From: Colwellia sp. E2M01
GTDB lineage: Bacteria; Pseudomonadota; Gammaproteobacteria; Enterobacterales; Alteromonadaceae
Assembly: GCF_018860585.1 (NCBI RefSeq)
Contig: NZ_JAHKPR010000034.1
Coordinates: 190-45,729 of the forward strand
DNA length: 45,540 nucleotides
Direction: 5' to 3'
Below the pieces are notes generated by a model. The model did no database searches, had not been told where the DNA came from, and worked only from the letters and a program-made list of their open reading frames with translations. The first letter of the stretch is position 1; each line of letters opens with the position of its first letter. A program made the translations under genes and the position numbers. Shown piece by piece: positions 39,330 to 45,540 of this stretch.

Positions 39330-40868
39330 TTAAACGTCTTTGTTAATAGGCTTATCAACCTTATTAGCATCTTGCAAAGCTGCCTGCTTATCGGTAAAAC
39401 GTTGCTGCCAAAAGTCAGCATTTTTTATGTCTAATGACTTCGGATCAAAACTGTAATTTTTAACCCCTGATTTTTTTTGAGCTTCATAATCTTTTAACGC
39501 TTTAATCGCAGGTTTTGACATAAAGAAGATAATAATAATACCAATGATATTCAGCCAAGCCATAATGCCTACGCCAATATCTCCCATACCCCAAGCTAAA
39601 TCAGCCGCTTTAACTGTGCCGTAAAAAGTAGCAATAGTTATTATAATTTTTAATAACAGGTGTAAGCCCGGGATCTTCAAGGTTCTTTTTATATAATAAA
39701 CGTTACTTTCGGCAATAAAGAAATACGCTAAAATAGTGGTAAAAACGAAAAAGAATAAAGCAACAGCGACAAAAGGTTTGCCTATACCAGTAAAGACACT
39801 TTCAACCGCCAATTGAGTAAATGCTGGTCCGTTAGCAGTAACATCTGCGGCAACATTTTGAATTAAAAAAACTTCGCCAGCACCATGAACGTTGTAAGCA
39901 CCGGTAATTAAGATCATAAATGCGGTGGCTGAGCAGATAAATAAAGTATCAATATAGACAGAAAAAGCTTGCACTAAGCCTTGTTGCGCTGGATGTTCAA
40001 CTTCGGCAGCCGCTGCCGCATGTGGCCCTGTCCCCTGACCTGCTTCATTAGAATACACTCCTCTTTTTACGCCCCAACCGATTGCAGCGCCAACACCTGC
40101 CATAGGACTAAAAGCATCGTTAATAATCATCATAAACACTGTAGGTAATCTATCTATGTGTAAACCAATAATGATTAAAGACACTAAAATATAACCAAGC
40201 GCCATAAATGGTACGATGACTTGGGCAAAAGTGGCAATCCGTTTAACACCACCAAAAATGATGAACCCTAGTAAAAGTACAATACCTGTTGCGGTATACA
40301 CTTTAACAGTACTTAAATTACCAAGAGATGTCTCTAATATGTCACCTCGACCAAAAACTAAAGTTATAGCTTCACCAAGACCATTTGACTGTACCATAGG
40401 AAGCATAACCCCACAGGCAATAATGGTCGCAATAGCAAATATCCACGCGTACCATTTTTGCCCCATCGCTTTTTCTATATAATAAGCAGGGCCACCACGA
40501 TAAAAACCATCGGTTTCTTCTTTGTATATTTGCGCATTAGTTGATTCAATATACGCAGTAGCGGCACCAAAAAAAGCAACAACCCACATCCAAAATACAG
40601 CGCCAGGCCCACCAAAACCGATGGCCGTAGCTACCCCTGCAATATTACCCGCGCCAACGCGGCCTGATAATGAAATAGACAATGCTTGAAAAGAAGATAA
40701 GCCTTGCTCTGAGCTTTTACCTGACAATAGTAAGCGCCACATTTCACCAAAATGGCGTATTTGCACTCCGCGTGTTACTACTGTGAAAAACAAGCCTGCA
40801 CCTAAACATAAGTAAATAAGTGCTGGGCTCCAAATAATGGCATTAATACTGTCGACAAAATCTTGCAC
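39330..40868 (-). CDS. Alanine/glycine:cation symporter (AgcS)
   Basis: A 512-aa inner-membrane protein with about eleven helices of the sodium:alanine symporter family. Landmarks are the N-terminal SLSGRVGAGNIAGVATAI, GPGAVFWMWVVAFFGAATAY and the central GRGVYSNEAGQGT-like sequence, here KRGVYSNEAGQGTGPHAAA. It imports Ala or Gly with Na+ or H+, fitting a marine lifestyle. The C-terminal tail of about 45 residues is polar. The start is ATG 40868 (MQDFVDSINAI). The M14 peptidase gene lies 77 bp upstream on the same strand, so they may share a transcript, with one enzyme releasing amino acids and the other importing them. Confidence 0.92.
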   Translation of the reverse strand: MQDFVDSINAIIWSPALIYLCLGAGLFFTVVTRGVQIRHFGEMWRLLLSGKSSEQGLSSFQALSISLSGRVGAGNIAGVATAIGFGGPGAVFWMWVVAFFGAATAYIESTNAQIYKEETDGFYRGGPAYYIEKAMGQKWYAWIFAIATIIACGVMLPMVQSNGLGEAITLVFGRGDILETSLGNLSTVKVYTATGIVLLLGFIIFGGVKRIATFAQVIVPFMALGYILVSLIIIGLHIDRLPTVFMMIINDAFSPMAGVGAAIGWGVKRGVYSNEAGQGTGPHAAAAAEVEHPAQQGLVQAFSVYIDTLFICSATAFMILITGAYNVHGAGEVFLIQNVAADVTANGPAFTQLAVESVFTGIGKPFVAVALFFFVFTTILAYFFIAESNVYYIKRTLKIPGLHLLLKIIITIATFYGTVKAADLAWGMGDIGVGIMAWLNIIGIIIIFFMSKPAIKALKDYEAQKKSGVKNYSFDPKSLDIKNADFWQQRFTDKQAALQDANKVDKPINKDV

Positions 40869-40945
40869 GATTAGCTCCTAACGTGTGGGTGTTCTTTAGT
40901 TAATTGCAGTTGCTCTAGCTAAGGATAATTAATGTAAAAATAACA

Positions 40946-42088
40946 CTATCGTAAATCATCAACCATGTGATAAATGCCTGTTAAAAAATCGCGCCCCAAA
41001 ATACGGCTTCTTTCATCAGACCAGCCTACAGTGTCATCGGGTAAAAATTTATTATCTTTAAAAGGCATTTCAATAGTGTACGCTAAACATGTAAATTGAT
41101 TGCCAACCCAGTGAGTACCTATTGTAGGGTTAGCTTTACCTGGCTGCTCCTTTTCATAGCCTAATTCATCTTGAAACTCAGGGGTAATGGCAAGCATAAT
41201 TTCTTTGAACTTATCTTCTAAAGCTTTGTGCCGTGTATCATAAGCAACAACACCTTCACAGCCTGCAACAAAATTAGCGGGGATGGTTTCATCACCATGC
41301 ACGTCAAGGAACATATCGACGCCTACGGCTAACATTTTTTCTCGTACCAAATACACTTCCGGACTTCTATCCATTGTTGGCTCAAGCCATTCACGATTTA
41401 AGTTAGCGCCAACAGCGTTTGTTCTAAGGTGACCGCGTACGCTACCATCAGGATTCATATTTGGCACAATATAAAAAACAGCTTTGTTTAATAAAGCACG
41501 GGCTACACCGTCATCTTCATCAAGTAACCTATCAAGCATGCCTTCAACAAACCATTCGGCCATTGTTTCGCCAGGGTGTTGTCGCGCTGTGATCCAAATA
41601 TTGCGCTTGCCATCGCCAGCTTCGCCTATCGTTAATAAGCTCATCTCACGACCATCGATTGTTTGACCCAAAACTTGTAACTGACAATGTGTATGCATTT
41701 GCGCGTTATGCAGTAAATCTTGATGACGTTCATAACTGTACGGTGCAAAGTAAGCTAAATAAGCGGAGTCAAATTCTGGTGTAAAAGTAATAGTTAGCAC
41801 ACTATCACTATATTGAGTGGGAACACGAAACCAATATTGGCGATCATAAGAAGCTACCGCTTGATAGTTTTTCCAACCACCGGGAAACGCTGAGTTTTCT
41901 GTATTTTTTATCTGCATTATATGTTCTTGACGATTGCCATTTACATCTAATTCATTGTGTAGTTTGAAGTGAAACCATTGATAAAAGTCCGATTGATTAT
42001 CGTGTTTGATTTCTAATTGGATATTGTTTGCGTCCGCGGCAGTAATAACACGAATATTGCCGCTGTCAAAATTGTCCGTAATGTGCAT
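40946..42088 (-). CDS. M14 cytosolic carboxypeptidase-like protein
   Basis: A 380-aa zinc carboxypeptidase. An N-terminal beta domain (residues 1-120; FYQWFHFKLHNEL) is the cap typical of the cytosolic carboxypeptidase subfamily. The catalytic domain has zinc ligands H171 and E174 (RQHPGETMAEW) and H264 (DVHGDE), substrate-binding NPDGSVRGH and NLNREW, and a catalytic Glu in AYTIEMPF. There is no signal peptide, so it acts in the cytoplasm. Bacterial members are poorly understood and may trim C-terminal residues of peptides. The gene precedes an amino-acid symporter gene on the same strand. Confidence 0.9.
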   Translation of the reverse strand: MHITDNFDSGNIRVITAADANNIQLEIKHDNQSDFYQWFHFKLHNELDVNGNRQEHIMQIKNTENSAFPGGWKNYQAVASYDRQYWFRVPTQYSDSVLTITFTPEFDSAYLAYFAPYSYERHQDLLHNAQMHTHCQLQVLGQTIDGREMSLLTIGEAGDGKRNIWITARQHPGETMAEWFVEGMLDRLLDEDDGVARALLNKAVFYIVPNMNPDGSVRGHLRTNAVGANLNREWLEPTMDRSPEVYLVREKMLAVGVDMFLDVHGDETIPANFVAGCEGVVAYDTRHKALEDKFKEIMLAITPEFQDELGYEKEQPGKANPTIGTHWVGNQFTCLAYTIEMPFKDNKFLPDDTVGWSDERSRILGRDFLTGIYHMVDDLR

Positions 42089-42195
42089 CTTAATATTTCT
42101 TATTTTTATAAGCTAATAATATTAACAGTGTACACAAACCGTGCAACGATCACTATCGACAAATAAGCGAAAGCTAATCAAAAATTAATGGAAAG

Positions 42196-42705
42196 TTATA
42201 AAGAGCGCAAGTATAAACCTAATTGGGAAGAATACCCCATAGACTTTCCTACAATTACATTGTCGATATTTAACACGTAATAACTCGGATAACCGCTTAC
42301 CTCGAATGTTTTTTTCAAGGCTTGTGTTCCTAGTGCAATAGGAAATGTGAGTTGGTGTTGGCTAGTAAAATCTAAGACTTCATCGGTACTACTATAATCC
42401 ATAGCAATAGCCACCACATCAATGTTTTCATTTTTTTCAAACAATGTTTGTAGATTGCCAATACTGGCGTGACAGATCTTACACCAAGGGGCGAAGAAAT
42501 ATAAAATAGTGGTTTTACCTTGAGCTTTTAATGACGCCGTTTCGCCCATCAATGTTGGAATATTTTCTATATTAAGGGTTTGTTGAGCGGGTATAGCTTT
42601 ATTTAATGGCGTGTCAGTTGATAACATACTAGTCTCCCTTAACAAAGAGATCAGTTGAAATGCTATAACAAAAACGATGGCTTGGAGTACTAGACGACGT
42701 AACAC
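42196..42705 (-). CDS. Membrane-anchored thioredoxin-fold protein (TlpA/ResA-like)
   Basis: A 169-aa protein with an N-terminal membrane anchor (VLQAIVFVIAFQLISLL), placing the thioredoxin domain in the periplasm. The active site is FFAPWCKICHAS (C75, C78) and the cis-proline loop SGYPSYYVL follows. It probably reduces or exchanges disulfides in the envelope, as in TlpA/ResA/DsbE-like proteins, though no cytochrome c maturation genes are near. The start is ATG 42705. Monocistronic. Confidence 0.85.
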   Translation of the reverse strand: MLRRLVLQAIVFVIAFQLISLLRETSMLSTDTPLNKAIPAQQTLNIENIPTLMGETASLKAQGKTTILYFFAPWCKICHASIGNLQTLFEKNENIDVVAIAMDYSSTDEVLDFTSQHQLTFPIALGTQALKKTFEVSGYPSYYVLNIDNVIVGKSMGYSSQLGLYLRSL

Positions 42706-42889
42706 GTTAATTTCCTATCATGAACAATTTATTTTAATACCTTTGTAACCAAGCTATAGCGTAACCCACTTAAGTAATATAGCTGAGCTAATATGACTTA
42801 ACTTATGTATGTCTTAATTTATAACCTTGCTAACGCTAAATGTTAAGACGTAAATGGATTTCTATAAATTGGCATTGGTATCAGTAGTC

Positions 42890-42920
42890 ATTAAATAGAC
42901 CTGATTAATCGCTATTTAAT
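42890..42920. other. Hairpin in the non-coding 42706-43008 region
   Basis: ATTAAATAG (42890-42898) pairs with CTATTTAAT (42912-42920), then TTTT. This 303-bp gap contains no other recognisable feature. On the plus strand it could be a weak terminator, but no plus-strand gene ends here. Confidence 0.4.
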
Positions 42921-43008
42921 TTTACTTCGCTTAATTAATTTAAACTAATTAAAATTTATTCAAGATAAGGCTAGGTTGTTAACTTCAGATATGTACTCGT
43001 AAGTTGAA

Positions 43009-43275
43009 TTACCTTGGAATATTTAGCCATTTCCTCAGTAATTTAGAGACAAAAAATGAAACACCAAAACCAACGACAAAATAAAGCGCTAATACGTATT
43101 CGGCGATACCTGAATCATATAATTGACCATCTTTTAGTAAACACTTAGCGGTAGCATACTCAAACTCACCACCTTGGTTTATGCAATCATTAACCATAAG
43201 GAATGTATGCAAGGCCCAAATCGCAAGTAAGCTGGTAAATGCACCAAGTAATGTAGGTAAAACGGCTTTATTCAT
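43009..43275 (-). CDS. Small two-TM membrane protein
   Basis: An 88-aa protein with two hydrophobic helices (about residues 8-27 and 60-78) flanking a periplasmic loop with two cysteines (DCINQGGEFEYATAKC), which may form a disulfide. A basic tail (KLLRKWLNIPR) follows. It begins 4 bp after the stop of the preceding gene, so the two are coupled. No named family recognised. The start is ATG 43275. Confidence 0.6.
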   Translation of the reverse strand: MNKAVLPTLLGAFTSLLAIWALHTFLMVNDCINQGGEFEYATAKCLLKDGQLYDSGIAEYVLALYFVVGFGVSFFVSKLLRKWLNIPR

Positions 43276-43279
43276 CAGC

Positions 43280-43600
43280 TTAGCGCTTTTTGTTTTTCAT
43301 ATTGACGACTTCACGCGCGATAGCTAGCAATGCAGGGGAAATATCATCCGCCCCTGATTTGATTAACTTACTTACATCACCTGATGAAAATAATGAACCA
43401 CGCTCTGATTTAACACCTAATGAACGAACAAAATCTTTTGTTTTACCTGTACTTGCCGTATCAATGTATTTAAAAATAACTTGTTCGTTAAAACTTTGTG
43501 GCTCTTGTTTTAGGGTACTAATTTTCTCAGATAATACTTCTATTTGATTTTCTAATGCTGCAATTAATTCTGCGGTATCTGTGTATGGATTTAATATCAT
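43280..43600 (-). CDS. Conserved hypothetical protein with N-terminal coiled coil
   Basis: A 106-aa soluble protein. Residues 8-35 (ELIAALENQIEVLSEKISTL) look like a coiled coil. The rest is charged, with KTKDFVRSLGVKSERGSLF and ISPALLAIAREVVNMKNKK. No family recognised. The downstream two-TM gene begins 4 bp later. The start is ATG 43600. Confidence 0.6.
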   Translation of the reverse strand: MILNPYTDTAELIAALENQIEVLSEKISTLKQEPQSFNEQVIFKYIDTASTGKTKDFVRSLGVKSERGSLFSSGDVSKLIKSGADDISPALLAIAREVVNMKNKKR

Positions 43601-43738
43601 GGAGTTTTGACTCTGTTAGTTTACTAACGATTTGTTAGTAGTTTGAAGATGGACTGTTAATCGCGAATTTTTTATTGACGTTATTGTACATGCTAAAAAC
43701 GATAGATTGAAATAGGCCTGTGCATGGACATTTTTAAG

Positions 43739-44053
43739 TTACCTATTCTCTTCTCGTTCTTCGATACATTCTGGCGAACCCATTTCGAAGATCCTACATA
43801 CCCATGGCCTATTTTCATAAATAGTACACATCAAGGTATCTCGGTCTAACGCTGAGCACCAACCATCATCAGCACGTAACATAGTTTCTTTGCCGTGCTG
43901 ATCTACATGAACATATTGATCTGGCACTCCTGTATCACTAAGCAACATAACCTCTAAACGACAACAACAAGCTTCACAATTAGCACAGCTTATGTTTGTA
44001 CTTGTTGCTACGTTTATTAGAGAAGTGGCTAGGTTTTTAACTTTAATACTCAT
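43739..44053 (-). CDS. YkgJ-family cysteine cluster protein
   Basis: A 104-aa protein of the YkgJ (CxxCxxCC) family. The N-terminal cluster is CANCEACCCRLEV, and further Cys occur in WCSALDRDTLMCTIYENRPW and CRIFEMGSPEC, likely binding a metal or iron-sulfur centre. Role unknown in most bacteria. The start is ATG 44053. Another member of the family is encoded on the other strand at 45084-45458. Confidence 0.8.
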   Translation of the reverse strand: MSIKVKNLATSLINVATSTNISCANCEACCCRLEVMLLSDTGVPDQYVHVDQHGKETMLRADDGWCSALDRDTLMCTIYENRPWVCRIFEMGSPECIEEREENR

Positions 44054-44120
44054 ATATAAATAGTCATAGACTGCTCACTAGAACAATAGCTTTAATGTCG
44101 TTAATAACTAATGGGATACG

Positions 44121-44462
44121 CTAAACCAACTTTACACAATAAGAAAAAGTTAACTTACAATCAATGTACTTTAGCATTTTGTTAACGATAAGCGGAATAT
44201 CGACAGCGCCATTAGCCTGCTCAGCAGATACCGAAACTAAAATATCACATGCTTCTAACGCTATTCTTTGTCTTACGTAGTAATCATTAATCACTTCAAA
44301 GTTTTCAGTGGTTAATGGCACATGCGCTACGTATTCTTGTTTATTCAAATTATTCGCTTCGCTATGGCTGGAGCCTATAATTTCACGCACTAACGAATAA
44401 GCTTGAAATTTATCAAGTTTTAAAAAGCGAAAGCTGATTTCTGTGTTTAACAGTGTTGTCAT
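44121..44462 (-). CDS. Conserved hypothetical protein following SMI1/KNR4
   Basis: A 113-aa soluble protein of unknown family: TEISFRFLKLDKFQAYSLVR, then EYVAHVPLTTENFEVINDYY and QRIALEACDILVSVS. The start is ATG 44462, 13 bp after the SMI1/KNR4 stop; a TTG further up (44504) would overlap that gene. The tight spacing indicates an operon and possibly a functional pair. No motif, signal or TM segment is visible. Confidence 0.55.
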   Translation of the reverse strand: MTTLLNTEISFRFLKLDKFQAYSLVREIIGSSHSEANNLNKQEYVAHVPLTTENFEVINDYYVRQRIALEACDILVSVSAEQANGAVDIPLIVNKMLKYIDCKLTFSYCVKLV

Positions 44463-44475
44463 CTGAGACTCGTTA

Positions 44476-44919
44476 TCAATGGTTAAATTGTTCCAGCCAA
44501 CCAATAAAAGAATCGGCTACTTGTTCGATGGTACGTAAATCATGATTATAAAAATATACAGGTATGTCTTGCTGCTGATGACAATCTTCTCGCTTGAAGC
44601 AAAACATATTTCCTTCACAGTCTGAGGCAAATAAAATATGCCCTTTTGGCATACCACTCATCTCATATAAATTTGTTAATGAAAATACATCATCAAGACT
44701 TAAAAAATCTTGTACTTGTGTAATGGCGACATTCAAGTCACATGTTTTAGTTAATACGTTCGGTGTATGCACTAATCCATAAGTGGAAATTAAGTATTTA
44801 TATGACACGGGTAAATGAACCGATAACTTATGCTCAAGTTCTGTTACTTGCTCAGTAACAATTGGTACCATTGTCTGCTTGCTTTGCCATTGTTGTACAA
44901 AGTTATCAATACGCTTCAT
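44476..44919 (-). CDS. SMI1/KNR4 domain protein
   Basis: A 147-aa protein with the SMI1/KNR4 fold: ELEHKLSVHLPVSYKYLIST, YGLVH, and GMPKGHILFASDCEGNMFCF, then a C-terminal SFIGWLEQF. Many bacterial members are immunity proteins that neutralise polymorphic toxins. No toxin gene is seen beside it, so it may be an orphan immunity protein or a housekeeping regulator. ATG 44919 is used, though the adjacent GTG 44922 is possible. It is co-transcribed with the following hypothetical gene. Confidence 0.8.
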   Translation of the reverse strand: MKRIDNFVQQWQSKQTMVPIVTEQVTELEHKLSVHLPVSYKYLISTYGLVHTPNVLTKTCDLNVAITQVQDFLSLDDVFSLTNLYEMSGMPKGHILFASDCEGNMFCFKREDCHQQQDIPVYFYNHDLRTIEQVADSFIGWLEQFNH

Positions 44920-45083
44920 CACTTCAATTAATACCCTTTAATAATACTCTTTAGTAACACATTAAAATTCGGCACAGATAATAACATCAATGGTATGATA
45001 AGCGTATCAGCTTAATCGTTTTATATAGGTTATTTAGCGGCTTAATGGTTTATTTCAGTACGGTGTAAAGGTTTAGTGACAAT

Positions 45084-45458
45084 ATGAAAGATTGTAATCA
45101 ATGTGGAAAATGTTGCATTAAATACGGCGGTGGTGATTTAGCGGCGAGCCAAGAAGAAATAGATCTTTGGGAGATTTTTAATCCTGAAATATTCGATTAT
45201 GTTAAAAAAAATGAGATTTGGTTCGATCCTAAAACGGGTGCTAAACTTAGCCGCTGTCCATTTTTAGAGGTAACTACGGAAAACGCTCCAACAGCAGTCA
45301 ACATTTATACTTGCAGTATTTATATAAACAGACCTGAAGATTGTCGTGTTTACCCAAGCTTGATCACTGAGATGATCAAAGATGACTGTGAAATGATTGA
45401 AATAACAGATTTAAATAATCTTGACCAAGCGCAAACACTCATAGAGAACAAAGGCTAA
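45084..45458 (+). CDS. YkgJ-family cysteine cluster protein
   Basis: A 124-aa protein beginning MKDCNQCGKCCIKYGGGDL, the CxxCxxCC cluster of the YkgJ family. Further cysteines lie in SRCPFLEV, YTCSIYINRPEDCRVYPS and DDCEMIE. It probably coordinates a metal or iron-sulfur centre. The gene is divergent from the SMI1/KNR4 pair. The start is ATG 45084. Confidence 0.85.
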   Translation: MKDCNQCGKCCIKYGGGDLAASQEEIDLWEIFNPEIFDYVKKNEIWFDPKTGAKLSRCPFLEVTTENAPTAVNIYTCSIYINRPEDCRVYPSLITEMIKDDCEMIEITDLNNLDQAQTLIENKG

Positions 45459-45512
45459 TTAACACCCTTACTTTTGCTCACTCAACACGTTCTACTTCTT
45501 TTTATGGCAATA

Positions 45513-45540
45513 ATACCAATCTGATTAAATTTCTTCCCAA
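45513..45540. repeat. Edge of a dispersed palindromic repeat
   Basis: The last bases of the window start with ATACCAATCTGATTAAAT, close to the inverted right end of the element at 7600-7761 (TACCAATCTCAATAATTAT). It is cut by the window edge, so its extent is unknown. Confidence 0.5.

Noticed and set aside
1-45540. CRISPR arrays, rRNA or tRNA genes
   Set aside because: I saw no regularly spaced identical repeats with unique spacers, and no tRNA-like cloverleaf or rRNA signature on either strand. A dedicated scan could still find a tRNA I missed.

Overview
The window is chromosomal DNA from an AT-rich marine gammaproteobacterium. Gene content and protein style (SEC-C protein of the PBPRA1643 type, DUF4144, YeaC, AgcS, a marine-type gapdh-arsJ arsenic cluster) point to Alteromonadales, most likely Colwellia or a close relative. 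This is inferred from family recognition; no 16S gene or other marker is present.

Layout. 0.1-2.4 kb: a double-nitrilase protein lacking both catalytic cysteines and a DUF3817 membrane protein, both on the minus strand. 2.5-7.5 kb: a plus-strand arsenic operon consisting of an ArsC-ArsR fusion, an ACR3 arsenite exporter, a small HCx5R phosphatase, an arsenate-type GAPDH and the ArsJ exporter. A perfect palindrome exactly fills the -35/-10 spacer of its promoter. 7.6-11 kb: a long imperfect palindromic repeat, a zinc-ribbon protein, an exported peroxiredoxin, a second FtsZ-type protein lying alone, and an orphan HicB-like antitoxin preceded by repeated TCAGGGTTA boxes. 11.4-14.4 kb: an orphan response regulator diverging from a TonB-dependent receptor with a Fur-like site between them. 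14.6-20.2 kb: the biotin locus, bioBFCD on the minus strand diverging from bioA on the plus strand.

20.2-25 kb is the accessory part. The last ~299 bp of bioA occur twice as direct repeats about 97% identical, 2622 bp apart. Between and beyond them lie minus-strand genes (a two-TM protein, an ankyrin lipoprotein, a truncated small exported protein, an S41-type peptidase and a lipoprotein) separated by attC-like recombination sites. I read this as an integron-cassette-like cluster without an integrase (CALIN-like) that has accumulated downstream of bioA.

25.3-45.5 kb is mostly ordinary chromosome: asnS, a frameshifted gene, a nitroreductase, a candidate 50-aa gene with its own promoter and terminator, an EamA transporter, sppA, a SEC-C protein, metY, DUF6500-like and DUF4144 proteins, a 962-aa DUF349 protein, yeaC, a zinc-ribbon membrane protein, an AgcS symporter, an M14 carboxypeptidase, a thioredoxin-fold protein, two YkgJ-type cysteine-cluster proteins and an SMI1/KNR4 protein. 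The right edge starts a repeat that resembles the ends of the palindrome at 7.6 kb.

Best candidates for something new: the cassette cluster with duplicated bioA ends, the solitary FtsZ paralogue with its repeat-marked intergenic region, the phosphatase inside the gapdh-arsJ arsenic operon, and the cysteine-less double nitrilase.
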